From NCBI GenBank assembly GCA_965655625.1, contig CBFHHA010000004.1, positions 30,080 to 94,079 on the forward strand: 64,000 nt of DNA. Direction: 5' to 3'. Positions within the stretch are counted from its first letter, which is position 1. Every line of letters begins with the position of its first letter. The notes beneath the pieces were generated by a model. The model worked only from the letters and a program-made list of their open reading frames with translations. It searched no databases and had not been told where the DNA came from. Below, one piece after another: positions 23,937 through 33,812 of the stretch. The DNA comes from CAJJDF01 sp965655625. GTDB lineage: Bacteria > Bacteroidota > Bacteroidia > Flavobacteriales_D > CAJJDF01. A program made the position numbers and the translations under genes.

Positions 23937-26897
23937 TTATTTTTGTAAAAATGAATTGTAAATTACTTTTTCTATTCGGGTTCTGATGTCATTTTTCACC
24001 AACTTCCAGTTTTCTGCATCAGGATACACTCTATTAGACAAAAAGATGTACACTAAGTCATGTTCGGGATCTGCCCAGGCTCTTGTTCCGGTAAACCCAG
24101 AATGTCCAAAGCTCCTCATTGAAACCGCATCGCAAGTCGGACCGTTTTTTAAATCACTTGTTGGTTTATCAAATCCAATTCCTCTTCTGTTTTTTGTTAG
24201 CGTGTTTAGATAGGGAGCAGAGGTAAATTCTTGGATTGTGGTATCGCCAAAGTATTGAATACCTCCATAGTTTCCTTCATTCAGGAACAATTGCATCATT
24301 GTGGCTAACTCGGTAGCATTTGAGAATAATCCTGCATGACCGCCTATTCCGCCTAGCATTGCTGCCGCTTGGTCGTGCACGTAACCCTGCAATAATTGTT
24401 TGCGAAAAACAGCATCTGATTCAGTTGGAGCTATTTGCTCTTTCTTGAACTTGTGCAAAGGATTGTAGGTCGTGTATTGCAATCCTAATGGTTTGTAGAA
24501 AAGACTGTCCGCCACAACATCGAGACTTTTCTTCCATTTTTTTTCAATGATTTCTTTCAGAAAGTAATACCCCAAATCACTGTACCGATAGTTTTTCTTT
24601 GGCAGTAAGTCGGTACCCACTATTCTTTTGAGGATTGCCTTGTGGTAGTTTTTAAATATAAAAATGTTTTTGGCAACTTCAGTGTTGTAAAAATCTGTTT
24701 TTTGTGTTGAATAAAATCGCTTGTTAAGATTTCCATTTTCGTCCAAAGTAGCACTGTAAAATGGAATCCAAGGTTTGAACCTCGCTTGGTGGGTCAGCAT
24801 TTCTTTCAAGACTATTTTTTCGTAATCACTACCTTTTACATATTCGGGTAAGTAATCGCCTAGTGTTTTATTTAGGTCAATTTCTTTATTTTCAACCATT
24901 TTCATTATGATTGCTGTAGTTGCTGCAACTTTGGTGATAGAAGCAAGATCGTATAGAGTTTCGTCATTCACTTTCTGAGAAGCGGCATGGTAAGTGAAAT
25001 TTCCAAAATTTTCTTGATAAATGATTTTTCCTTCTTTGGCAACAAGTATCTGACAACCGGGGAACGCACTGTCTTTAATAGCTTCTCTTGCAATCCATCC
25101 AATACCACCTAATTTTTTACTTGGAATTCCCAATTCTTCGGGCATCGTGTATTTGAAACGTATAGGTTGTGTTTCAATACCAGTTTCTACAGGAAATTCA
25201 GCAGAGCCAGTAACGGGCAGTTTCCCCTTTGCACCTATTCCGCCAAATATAAGCTGACCTACTAAATCTTGGGTGTATGAATTGTCTTCGTATGAAACGA
25301 TAATGGACTCGATGTTTTTCGCTTTACCTAACTTAGCAAGTGCATAGGCATTGGTTGGGTAATTCAATATTACTTGGTGGTTCTTTGCTATTGCTTTGAC
25401 GATAGCAATGTCGTTTTTGAACACTCCATAGCTTCCATTCATTTTAGTCCCATGTATGCTAACGATAACTTTGTCAAAGTTTTTTAGTTTTTTCAGCAGG
25501 GCAATGATGTTTTCTGAAGAGGCTTTTTTCGAAATTCCGAAATGGGATACTTTGGTATACCTACTCAATCCTTTTTGGAAGGCATTAGGCGATTTTTCAC
25601 CAATAACTACTGAGGCAATATCTGTCGTATCTAATCTTTTTAGAGGGATAAGATTTGACTTGTTTTTTACCAAAGTTAGTGCGTTTTCAAACAGTAATTT
25701 ATTGGTTAGTTCAGATGATTTTGGATTTAAATCAGCTGATAGGTTATTCTTAAAAATGGTATCAGTTGAGATGTTCATCCATTGTTTTGCATACAATATT
25801 TTCTTTACACTCTTCCAAACTCTTTCTTTAGAAATTTCACCCTTCGCTATTGCTTTTTTCACCTCTTGGATGGCAGTAGGAACGTCTTCCGAAAACAGCA
25901 ATACGTCATTTCCTGCGATTAAGGCTTTTACATCTACCACTCCTGGCTTATAATAGGAACTAACTCCTTTCATGTTGAGGGCGTCCGTAAATATTAATCC
26001 GTTGAACCCCATTTCGGTTTGGAGTAAGTCCGTCACAACTTTTTTGGAAAGAGTAGTGGCAGTATTAGGTGTGCTATCTAGGGCTGGAATGAACAAATGT
26101 GCAACCATCATACTCCCTATTCCTTCCTGTATTAATCTCTTGAATGGGTAGAACTCGATAGAGTCTAATCTCTTGTAATTGTGGGTAATTACTGGCAAGG
26201 CTTTGTGAGAGTCTTTGTCGGTGTCTCCATGTCCAGGAAAATGTTTGGCGCAAGCAAGAACTCCATTTTCTTGCATTCCTTTCATGTAAGCGATTCCCTT
26301 GTTTGCAACATTCTCGCGCTGTTCTCCAAAAGAACGATAATTGATTACGGGGTTTTTTCGGTTATTATTCACATCAATAACTGGAGCAAAATTCACATGA
26401 ATCCCAATTCGCTTACAATGGTTAGCCATTTCTTTTCCCATTTCATAAATAAGAGAGTCATGCTGAATAGCTCCCAAAGTCATTTGTTTTGGAAACTTAA
26501 AGGTGTTTTGTAGCCTCATTGGAAGACCCCACTCACCGTCAATTGCAATCATAAGCGGAGTTTTAGCTTTTGATTGATACAAGTTAGTCAGTTCAATTTC
26601 CTTTTGGGGAGTTCCTTGCATAAAAATTAATCCGCCAATCTGGTAATTTGACACAAGGTTCGCAATGTAGTTTTCGTGGTTTTTTCCTTTGTTCGAATAG
26701 GCAGCTACCATAAAAAGCTGAGCAATTCTTTGGTCTTCTGATAGCGTGTCGAATACAGAATCGGCCCAAGCATGGTTTTGCTCCAGAAAGACAGGTTCGA
26801 TTTTTGTCTTCGCTGGCTTTGTTAAAACTTGGTCAGAGTTAGTACTTAGCAAAAAGCTAGAGATTGCTACGACAGATAGATAAAATAATGATTTCAT
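23937..26897 (-). CDS. GH3 beta-N-acetylglucosaminidase fused to a beta-lactamase-family serine hydrolase
   Basis: A secreted protein of 986 residues. Residues about 30-590 are a glycoside hydrolase 3 domain of NagZ type, with KHFPGHGDTDKDSH containing the catalytic dyad and TDALNMKGV containing the nucleophile Asp. From about 600 follows a serine hydrolase (class C beta-lactamase/DD-peptidase fold) with SITK and YSD motifs. The combination suggests cleavage of peptidoglycan sugar plus a peptide or ester, in wall recycling. The ATG at 26897 gives a proper signal peptide; a -7 box at 26914-26907 rules out the longer frame from 26939. Similar fusions are known in Bacteroidota. Confidence 0.9.
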   Translation of the reverse strand: MKSLFYLSVVAISSFLLSTNSDQVLTKPAKTKIEPVFLEQNHAWADSVFDTLSEDQRIAQLFMVAAYSNKGKNHENYIANLVSNYQIGGLIFMQGTPQKEIELTNLYQSKAKTPLMIAIDGEWGLPMRLQNTFKFPKQMTLGAIQHDSLIYEMGKEMANHCKRIGIHVNFAPVIDVNNNRKNPVINYRSFGEQRENVANKGIAYMKGMQENGVLACAKHFPGHGDTDKDSHKALPVITHNYKRLDSIEFYPFKRLIQEGIGSMMVAHLFIPALDSTPNTATTLSKKVVTDLLQTEMGFNGLIFTDALNMKGVSSYYKPGVVDVKALIAGNDVLLFSEDVPTAIQEVKKAIAKGEISKERVWKSVKKILYAKQWMNISTDTIFKNNLSADLNPKSSELTNKLLFENALTLVKNKSNLIPLKRLDTTDIASVVIGEKSPNAFQKGLSRYTKVSHFGISKKASSENIIALLKKLKNFDKVIVSIHGTKMNGSYGVFKNDIAIVKAIAKNHQVILNYPTNAYALAKLGKAKNIESIIVSYEDNSYTQDLVGQLIFGGIGAKGKLPVTGSAEFPVETGIETQPIRFKYTMPEELGIPSKKLGGIGWIAREAIKDSAFPGCQILVAKEGKIIYQENFGNFTYHAASQKVNDETLYDLASITKVAATTAIIMKMVENKEIDLNKTLGDYLPEYVKGSDYEKIVLKEMLTHQARFKPWIPFYSATLDENGNLNKRFYSTQKTDFYNTEVAKNIFIFKNYHKAILKRIVGTDLLPKKNYRYSDLGYYFLKEIIEKKWKKSLDVVADSLFYKPLGLQYTTYNPLHKFKKEQIAPTESDAVFRKQLLQGYVHDQAAAMLGGIGGHAGLFSNATELATMMQLFLNEGNYGGIQYFGDTTIQEFTSAPYLNTLTKNRRGIGFDKPTSDLKNGPTCDAVSMRSFGHSGFTGTRAWADPEHDLVYIFLSNRVYPDAENWKLVKNDIRTRIEKVIYNSFLQK

Positions 26898-26906
26898 AAT
26901 AGACTT

Positions 26907-26914
26907 CAAAAATA
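26907..26914 (-). promoter_or_regulatory. Promoter of the GH3-gmhA-hddC unit
   Basis: The minus strand has TTG at 26939-26937, a 22-base spacer and TATTTTTG at 26914-26907, matching both Bacteroidota boxes. The ATG follows nine bases later, so the leader should be very short. Confidence 0.55.
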
Positions 26915-26972
26915 AAATACAATGGAAGAATATGAGCAATTCTCATTCTTTTTTATCCCCATTTTAATTAAC

Positions 26973-27002
26973 AAAAAAAAGTGACACAATATTGTGCCAC
27001 TT
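26973..27002 (-). terminator. Intrinsic terminator after the small secreted protein gene
   Basis: On the minus strand AAGTGGCACAAT pairs with ATTGTGTCACTT (one G-T pair) and is followed by TTTTTT. It ends the transcript of 27024-27527. Confidence 0.75.
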
Positions 27003-27023
27003 CTTGTACTTTGGTAATTAAGA

Positions 27024-27527
27024 CTAGTCTTTTAACTTACTGTTTACAAAGTGGGTTAAGTTTCCTTGTTGTTTTTGATCAACAAATTCTTTGATTCCTT
27101 TGCCTTTTTTTATTTTCGACTGGTTTGCCAGGTAGTACTTGATAACTTGATTTGTAGCTCGTAGGGTAAATTCTTCTTTATTATTCACATAGTTTTGAGT
27201 CAAACAGCTTTTTGTCCAGGAGGCAATGTAAATAACTCCCAGTTCACCATTGAGTAAAAAAGGAAATTCTTTTTTGTCGAGATGAGGGTTTACTCTTTTG
27301 TTATCAATAGAATATGCGGCTAAAAAAGAAACTGCTTTGTCTCTTTTTCTTACTTGCTTATTAATAGGTGACGTCATTAACCAATCTACACAAGCTAAAA
27401 TTTCAGATTCGTACTTATCATAATCGGCTTCTGATTTAAATTCATAGTTTTTTGGGATTTCCAAGGACTGAGAGATTGCTAATGAATACATTAACAAAGA
27501 AGCGGTGAGTGAAAATATTTTTTTCAT
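27024..27527 (-). CDS. Small secreted protein of unknown function
   Basis: About 167 residues. The signal peptide is MKKIFSLTASLLMYSLAIS; the ATG six bases earlier (27533) would add only two residues. The mature protein is basic and helical with two Cys. No family recognised. It has its own terminator and is separated from rodA by about 80 bases. Confidence 0.6.
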   Translation of the reverse strand: MKKIFSLTASLLMYSLAISQSLEIPKNYEFKSEADYDKYESEILACVDWLMTSPINKQVRKRDKAVSFLAAYSIDNKRVNPHLDKKEFPFLLNGELGVIYIASWTKSCLTQNYVNNKEEFTLRATNQVIKYYLANQSKIKKGKGIKEFVDQKQQGNLTHFVNSKLKD

Positions 27528-27606
27528 GGTCATTTTTTTTGAAAACGTTGAATAGGAATTAAAGGTTGTGTTTTACAGCTTCTAATTTACCGAAAATAAA
27601 CTAAAC

Positions 27607-28926
27607 TTATCTGAAAGATTCCAATCGATCTGAATCAAATTTTAACAAAAGAAAAATCATAATACTAAACGAGAGCAAAGAGGAACCACCATAACTAAAG
27701 AAAGGCAGTGGAATGCCAATAATTGGTGCTAGTCCCAACACCATTCCGATATTAATAGCAAAATGGATAAAAAAGATGCTTGCAATGGAATAAGCGAAAA
27801 CTCTATGGAGGGTAGAGCGTTGCCGCTCGGCAATTGAAATAATTTTGAGAATTAGTGCCATGTATATTGAAAACAAGATAAATCCTCCGATAAATCCCCA
27901 TTCTTCTGCAACGGTACAAAAAATAAAATCGGTACTCTGTTCGGGTACTTGGCTGTAGGTGTCATTTGCCAATGTGGCATTTTTATAACCTTTCCCTAAG
28001 AATTTTCCTGAACCAATAGCAGACAAGGCTTGGTGAGAATTATAACCAACACCACGTGGGTCTTGTTTTAGTCCAAGTATAATTTCTACTCTCACTCTTT
28101 GATAATGGTTCTCCGGGATTTTTTCAAATCCATATTTCATTGTAGGTACCAATACGATTGCCGTCAACGTTACCAGAATAATACTGATGTACTTACTTTT
28201 TCGGTATCGCTGATAGGTAGTTACGTTTACACCCAAAGTAACCAAAATAGCCATGAGTATTAAAGTGAAAATAAGCGTGTAATGGGAGTGTATGGGAAAC
28301 CCAAAAAATAAATTGATGGTATCTTTTAGTAAGAGAGAAACCACTGAAACGACCACAAGTAGAAGTCCGTATAACAAGATATTTCCAATAATTCCTTCCC
28401 TGTAGAGCACCAAAATAAATCCGAGAAATACCAATACCGTTCCCAAATCTGGTTGTTTTAGAATAAGTAATATAGGAATGAAAATAATAATAGAAAGCCA
28501 AATCCTTGTCTGTAACTTGAGTAAAGTAGTGTTTGTGTTAGCAATGAATAATGCAACCATCAAACTAACTGATATTTTAGAAAATTCGGCTGGTTGAATC
28601 CCAAAACTACCCACACCAAACCAAGCCTTTGCTCCATTTCTTTCTGTACCGATTAACAATACCAATACAAGTAACAGCACAGTGAATCCATAGAAAATAG
28701 GGATAGCTTTCTGAATAAATTCACGATCGAGTAATAAAATGATAATTCCGATACAACTGCTTATTCCAAACCACATTATTTGTTTTCCGTAAGATTTACT
28801 CAAAGAGAAAATAGAAGAATAATTCTCATCATACGTGGTGGAGTATATGGTGAATATACCTAATAATACCAACAGAAAGTAGAGTCCAAGAAGTTGTTTG
28901 TCTATATTTTTAAAGATTTGAGTCAT
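27607..28926 (-). CDS. rodA: Rod-shape peptidoglycan polymerase RodA
   Basis: A SEDS-family glycosyltransferase that polymerises lipid II during elongation, working with PBP2. It has 439 residues and about ten membrane helices. Family stretches include KQPDLGTVLVF, the conserved acidic region in AEEWGFIGG, and PLPFFSYGGSSLL near the C-terminus. It starts one base after the mrdA stop, so translation is probably coupled. An insertion of about 60 residues between GFPIHSHYTL and LGLKQDPRG makes it longer than many RodA proteins, as is seen in Bacteroidota. Confidence 0.95.
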   Translation of the reverse strand: MTQIFKNIDKQLLGLYFLLVLLGIFTIYSTTYDENYSSIFSLSKSYGKQIMWFGISSCIGIIILLLDREFIQKAIPIFYGFTVLLLVLVLLIGTERNGAKAWFGVGSFGIQPAEFSKISVSLMVALFIANTNTTLLKLQTRIWLSIIIFIPILLILKQPDLGTVLVFLGFILVLYREGIIGNILLYGLLLVVVSVVSLLLKDTINLFFGFPIHSHYTLIFTLILMAILVTLGVNVTTYQRYRKSKYISIILVTLTAIVLVPTMKYGFEKIPENHYQRVRVEIILGLKQDPRGVGYNSHQALSAIGSGKFLGKGYKNATLANDTYSQVPEQSTDFIFCTVAEEWGFIGGFILFSIYMALILKIISIAERQRSTLHRVFAYSIASIFFIHFAINIGMVLGLAPIIGIPLPFFSYGGSSLLSFSIMIFLLLKFDSDRLESFR

Positions 28927-28927
28927 T

Positions 28928-30730
28928 CTAAGGGATTAAATTTGCGTCAAGTATACGCCTTTCTTTGGCAGAGTTACTAATCGAGTCGGTTAGGTATTTT
29001 TCAACCATTAAACTGGCTACAGGAGCTGCCCAGGTTCCTCCAAAACCTGCATTTTCGATGTACACTGCAATTGCTATTTTTGGGTTGTACTTGGGTGCAA
29101 ATGCAATGAAAACAGAATGGTCTTTCCCACGGGAATTCTCTACCGTTCCTGTTTTTCCACATAATTCAATTCCTTCAATTTTTGCTCTACTAGCAGTTCC
29201 TCCTGCACCTTCCACCACCTGTTGCATGGCATCAACAATAAGTTCGAATTTATCTGAACTTACTTTGGTGAATTGTTTATGATTGTACACAGAATCAATG
29301 GTGTTTCCTTCTATTTTTTTAATAAAATGGGGGAAATAGAAGAACCCCCGATTCGCAATGATACATGCCAAATTAGCCATTTGATAGGGCGTTACGAGCA
29401 TTTCACCTTGCCCAATTGCCAGAGAATTGCAAGTCCTGAAGTTCCAGCGCATGTTATTCTTATAAATTTTATCGTAAGTAGCCGGTAACGGAATGTTTCC
29501 GATAGAATAGCCAGGGAAGTCGATGTGTAAATTCATTCCTAAACCAAAAGAGGTAACATATTCATTCCAGATTTTTAGTCCTTTTCTGGATTTTTCGTGC
29601 ATGTCTTTCCCTTCATTCATGGTGCTCATTCTCTTGAATGTTTCATAAAAATAAGGGTTGCAAGATACTTTTATCGCATCGGTTAGTCCTTGAGCGGGAT
29701 TGTGGTTGTGGCAACCAACGAGATTTTTATCGCAGTATATTTTTGTGGTTTTATTTATAATTCCGAGTTCCCAAGCAGATAAACCTTGCACCATTTTAAA
29801 AATAGATCCTGGCGAATATCTAGATTGTAAAGCACGATTAAAGAGAGGTTTAAGAGAATCGTTCCGATACAATCTATTCCAGTTTTTGCTCATTGTATCA
29901 CCACTCAATAAATTAGGATCAAACGAAGGTGCGGAAATCATACTAAGTATTTCACCGTTAGAAGGTTCAATTGCCACAATGCATCCTATTTTGTTCTGCA
30001 TGAGCTTTTCTCCATAGCGTTGAAGAGCCAGGTCGATCGAACTCACAAGATTGTTCCCTGATTTGGCAGTATCCGAGTCAGTTAATTGTTTGAGATTGCC
30101 ATAAGCATCTCTCAGGAATTGATTTTTTCCTCTTCTTCCTCGTAGTTCGTCTTCGAAATACTTTTCCAAACCTGAAATTCCAATTCTATCACCTCCCCGG
30201 TAATAAGGTTTTTTTTTCACGATATCTCCGTCTACTTCACGAACATATCCAAGTAAATGAGCAGCAGCATGCCCCGGATAAGTTCTGGTAGATTTCTCTA
30301 CCATAGCAAAACCAGGATATTTGTACATCAAGGAGGTAAATTTTGCTACATTTTGTTCCGGAATAGTTTTGATCAAAACTTGTTGCAACTTTCTGTATCT
30401 TCCTAGCTCTTTTAGCTTGGTTTTGAGAGAGTCTTTGGTCAGTAAAACTAGATTACATAATTCTGTTGTGTCAAATTCTTGAATCTTTGAAGGTGTAATT
30501 CTTAACTCGAAAATAGTTTTGTTGGCAGCAAGAATTTCCCCATTTCTGTCAAAAATCAATCCTCTTTCTGGTTCTACAATTCTTCTCGTTTCTGAGATTT
30601 TTTTTGATTCTTCGTCCCATTTTGGACTCAATACCTGTACAAAAAGTAACCTCAACGAAAAAATGATTCCGATAGAAAGAACAATCGCTAGAATGACCAT
30701 TTTTCTGCTTTCGAAAGATTGATTTGGCAT
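28928..30730 (-). CDS. mrdA: Penicillin-binding protein 2 (elongation transpeptidase)
   Basis: Cross-links peptidoglycan during side-wall growth together with RodA. It has 600 residues: one N-terminal membrane helix (about 11-30), a dimerisation domain, and a transpeptidase domain with SPGSIFKM (SxxK), SCNP (SxN) and CGKTGTVE (KTG). The promoter candidate at 30776-30769 is divergent from the one for trkA. mreBCD, often found upstream, are absent because the neighbouring gene is a divergent potassium transporter subunit. Confidence 0.95.
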   Translation of the reverse strand: MPNQSFESRKMVILAIVLSIGIIFSLRLLFVQVLSPKWDEESKKISETRRIVEPERGLIFDRNGEILAANKTIFELRITPSKIQEFDTTELCNLVLLTKDSLKTKLKELGRYRKLQQVLIKTIPEQNVAKFTSLMYKYPGFAMVEKSTRTYPGHAAAHLLGYVREVDGDIVKKKPYYRGGDRIGISGLEKYFEDELRGRRGKNQFLRDAYGNLKQLTDSDTAKSGNNLVSSIDLALQRYGEKLMQNKIGCIVAIEPSNGEILSMISAPSFDPNLLSGDTMSKNWNRLYRNDSLKPLFNRALQSRYSPGSIFKMVQGLSAWELGIINKTTKIYCDKNLVGCHNHNPAQGLTDAIKVSCNPYFYETFKRMSTMNEGKDMHEKSRKGLKIWNEYVTSFGLGMNLHIDFPGYSIGNIPLPATYDKIYKNNMRWNFRTCNSLAIGQGEMLVTPYQMANLACIIANRGFFYFPHFIKKIEGNTIDSVYNHKQFTKVSSDKFELIVDAMQQVVEGAGGTASRAKIEGIELCGKTGTVENSRGKDHSVFIAFAPKYNPKIAIAVYIENAGFGGTWAAPVASLMVEKYLTDSISNSAKERRILDANLIP

Positions 30731-30768
30731 TTTAATTTGTCTGGTTTTGTGCTATTTGATTTGAGTTT

Positions 30769-30776
30769 CAAAGATA
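30769..30776 (-). promoter_or_regulatory. -7 box for mrdA-rodA
   Basis: The minus strand reads TATCTTTG, an exact TAnnTTTG, 38 bases before the mrdA ATG. Confidence 0.5.
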
Positions 30777-30838
30777 CACGGTTTATTCCATATTTTAGTT
30801 TAGCGTGGTAGATAATTTAATTTTAGCATTAAAAAAGC

Positions 30839-30846
30839 TAACTTTG
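30839..30846 (+). promoter_or_regulatory. -7 box for trkA-trkH
   Basis: TAACTTTG lies 30 bases before the ATG at 30877. It rules out the longer frame from 30805, which would start upstream of the transcript. Confidence 0.5.
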
Positions 30847-30876
30847 GGTTTTCATTTCAGAATTTTAACCATACTT

Positions 30877-32217
30877 ATGAAGATAATTATCACTGGAGCG
30901 GGAGATGTGGGTTACCATCTGGCAAAAATGCTTTCGAGTGAATTGCAAGATATTTATGTCATCGATGAGGATGAATCCCGGCTAGATTATGTTCAATCTC
31001 ATATAGATATTTTCCCCATTTTAGGCGATGCAAAATCTTTTGATGTATTGAGTGAAGCTAAAGTAAATCAATGTGATTTATTAATTGCGGTTACCTCGTC
31101 AGAAGAAACCAATCTGTTGGTATCTATTATGGCAAAAAAATATGGAGCTAAGAAGACGATTGCGCGAGTGAGTACACTAGAAAATCTGCAGGAAGATCGC
31201 CAAGAGATGTTCAAAGACTTGGGAATTGATACGCTAATTTCACCGGATATTCTGGCGGCAGAAGAAATAGAAAGATTAGTAAAAAAATCAGCTTTTACCG
31301 ATAATATAGAATTTGAGGGAGGAAAACTTACGGTGTTTGGAATAGCAATTGGGAAAGAATCAAAGCTCAAGGACCAAACAGTAGGTGAAAGCTCATATTT
31401 GAATCCTAATTTATCTTTCAAACCCATTGCTATTCACCGAAACGAGAGCACCATTATTGTGACCAAAGACACCACAATTCGCGAACACGATATTGTGTAT
31501 TTTATTTCCACGCCCGAATCAATTGACAGAATTACTGAGTTTTGTGACCAAAAATGTTTTGAGATTAAGAACATCATGATTTTGGGAGGAAATAGATTAG
31601 GAGAATTAACTGCCAGAATTTTTCAAGATAATTACAAAGTAATTGTGATAGAAGGAGATGAAAAAAAGTGTGATATGTTGGCTAATAATTTGAACAATAC
31701 ATTGGTATTAAACATTGACGGAAGAGATGTGGAAACAATGAAGGAGGAGGGTCTAGGCGATATGGATGCTTTGATTTCTGTGACTCGTAATTCTGAAACA
31801 AATATCATTTCTTCGCTCGTAGCAAAAAATCATGGAGTAAGAAAAACGATCGCTCGAGTAGAAAATATTGACTACATCCATTTGTCGCAAAACATTGGAG
31901 TGGATACACTCATCAATAAGAAAGTGATAGCAGCGAGCAATATATTTAAGCACATTAGAAAAGGCCATGTAGATGCGATTGCAAATTTACACGGAGTAGA
32001 TGCCGAAATAATTGAGTTTACGGTTAAACCAAATTCTAAAGTGACCCAAAAGCGAATAAAGAATTTAAAATTTCCTAAAACAGCTAACATTTCTGGCGTG
32101 ATACGAGGAGATGAAAGTCTTATTCCGTTTGGAGATTTTCAGCTGAATGAAGGGGACAAAGCAGTGGTATTTTGCTTAACCCAATCGATTCATCAAATAG
32201 AAAGATATTTCCAATAA
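30877..32217 (+). CDS. trkA: Trk potassium uptake regulatory subunit TrkA
   Basis: The cytoplasmic NAD-binding gate of the Trk potassium transporter, with 446 residues. Two RCK halves are present: the first begins with ITGAGDVGYHLA at residues 4-15, the second with LGGNRLGELTA in the middle; each is followed by a TrkA-C domain. trkH follows two bases after the stop, so the two subunits are made from one mRNA. Start chosen by the promoter position and the canonical MKIIITGAG beginning. Confidence 0.95.
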   Translation: MKIIITGAGDVGYHLAKMLSSELQDIYVIDEDESRLDYVQSHIDIFPILGDAKSFDVLSEAKVNQCDLLIAVTSSEETNLLVSIMAKKYGAKKTIARVSTLENLQEDRQEMFKDLGIDTLISPDILAAEEIERLVKKSAFTDNIEFEGGKLTVFGIAIGKESKLKDQTVGESSYLNPNLSFKPIAIHRNESTIIVTKDTTIREHDIVYFISTPESIDRITEFCDQKCFEIKNIMILGGNRLGELTARIFQDNYKVIVIEGDEKKCDMLANNLNNTLVLNIDGRDVETMKEEGLGDMDALISVTRNSETNIISSLVAKNHGVRKTIARVENIDYIHLSQNIGVDTLINKKVIAASNIFKHIRKGHVDAIANLHGVDAEIIEFTVKPNSKVTQKRIKNLKFPKTANISGVIRGDESLIPFGDFQLNEGDKAVVFCLTQSIHQIERYFQ

Positions 32218-32219
32218 AA

Positions 32220-33710
32220 ATGGGAGGAACAAAAAAACTCATAAATTTTGGAGTAATTGGTTACGTAATTGGTTCATTATTACTTATCAATGGATTCCTG
32301 ATGGCATTGCCGTTGGGCTTTTCCTATTATTTCAAGGACGGTGCAGAAGTATCTTTTCTGTTGGCTAGCGGACTTACGTTTGCAATTGGATTTTCATTCC
32401 GTTATTTCCTAAGATCTTTCAAAGAAGCAGAAATCAAGAGGCGAGAAGGGTTTATTATCGTTTCTTTCAGCTGGATTGCAATGACTCTTTTTGGCACATT
32501 GCCTTATGTTTTGTCAGAATCAATACCCAATTTCTCCAATGCATTTTTTGAAACAATGTCGGGATTTTCCACCACTGGAGCTTCTATTTTAGATAATATT
32601 GAAGTAATGCCCGAGAGTATTTTGTTCTGGAGAAGTATGACTCAATGGATTGGTGGAATGGGAATTATTGTACTCACGATTGCCATATTGCCACTTCTTG
32701 GAATTGGCGGAATGGAACTTTTTGTAAACGAAGCACCAGGACCTACAAAGGATAAAATTCATCCAAGAATCAAAGAAACTGCCAAACGGTTGTGGGTGAT
32801 TTATTTGTTTCTTACCCTTGCCGAGACAGTCGTTTTGATGTGTTGCGGAATGGGATTCTTCGATGCAATTAATCATTCATTAACCACCACTTCCACGGGA
32901 GGTTTTTCAACTAAGCAGGCTAGTATAGCTCATTTCAATTCTCCTCTTATAGAAACCGTAATCGTAGTGTTTATGTTTTTGGCTGGAACTAATTTCACTC
33001 TAATATATTTTGGTTTTAAAGGAAAAATCAGTAGAATTTGGCAAAACGATGAATTCAAATGGTACCTCATGGCAGTTATCGGGTTTATTACATTGCTTAC
33101 TCCAGCCGTATTTTTGGATGCAGAAAATATGAACAATGGATTTTCGTTAGTCGAATCCTTTCGTTTAGTTGCATTTCAGGTAGTCAGTATTATTACCACC
33201 ACCGGATTTGCAAGTGGTATTTTTACTGAATGGGGAGTTTTTGCGTCTTTTATCTTTTTTCTTCTCCTATTTTCAGGAGCTTCGGCTGGATCTACCAGTG
33301 GAGGAATGAAAATCGTACGGATCGTTATTCTGATAAAGAATGGATTTTTGGAGTTCAAAAGAAGAATTCATCCCAACGCAATCGTACCTGTTCATCTCAA
33401 TGGGAAATCAATAAACAATAAAGTGATTTATAATTTATTGGCTTTCTTGTTTTTATACCTATTTATGTTTGTGATGGGAAGTATCATCATGGCAGCTATG
33501 CCGGGAGTAGATTTACTAACAGCCATCAGTTCCGTTGCGACTTCTATTGGTAACGTGGGGCCGGGAATTGCTTCTGTAGATCCTTCGCAGAGTTTTGCTC
33601 ACCTTCCCGATGCTGGAAAATGGGTACTTTCTTTCCTCATGCTTTTTGGTAGATTAGAATTGTTTACTGTAGCAGTTCTGTTCTCTCCTTATTTTTGGAG
33701 GGTGAATTAA
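32220..33710 (+). CDS. trkH: Trk potassium uptake channel subunit TrkH
   Basis: The membrane pore of the Trk system, with 496 residues and about ten helices. The four pore-loop filters can be read: FSTTGASI, TTSTGGFS, ITTTGFAS and TSIGNVGPG, each with the conserved Gly. The ATG at 32220 follows trkA by two bases; the longer frame from 32172 would overlap trkA and is less likely. Confidence 0.95.
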   Translation: MGGTKKLINFGVIGYVIGSLLLINGFLMALPLGFSYYFKDGAEVSFLLASGLTFAIGFSFRYFLRSFKEAEIKRREGFIIVSFSWIAMTLFGTLPYVLSESIPNFSNAFFETMSGFSTTGASILDNIEVMPESILFWRSMTQWIGGMGIIVLTIAILPLLGIGGMELFVNEAPGPTKDKIHPRIKETAKRLWVIYLFLTLAETVVLMCCGMGFFDAINHSLTTTSTGGFSTKQASIAHFNSPLIETVIVVFMFLAGTNFTLIYFGFKGKISRIWQNDEFKWYLMAVIGFITLLTPAVFLDAENMNNGFSLVESFRLVAFQVVSIITTTGFASGIFTEWGVFASFIFFLLLFSGASAGSTSGGMKIVRIVILIKNGFLEFKRRIHPNAIVPVHLNGKSINNKVIYNLLAFLFLYLFMFVMGSIIMAAMPGVDLLTAISSVATSIGNVGPGIASVDPSQSFAHLPDAGKWVLSFLMLFGRLELFTVAVLFSPYFWRVN

Positions 33711-33812
33711 CATAGTCTTCAGTAGGAGTTTTCAGATTGTAAAAGAAACCTAAAACTTGTAACTTGCATCCCTATGTCCCGAGAATTCGGGAAGTAACCA
33801 GCTCACTAGAAC

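Noticed and set aside
25456..25953. Plus-strand open frame of 165 residues
   Set aside because: It lies antisense to the GH3 fusion gene and has no recognisable features.
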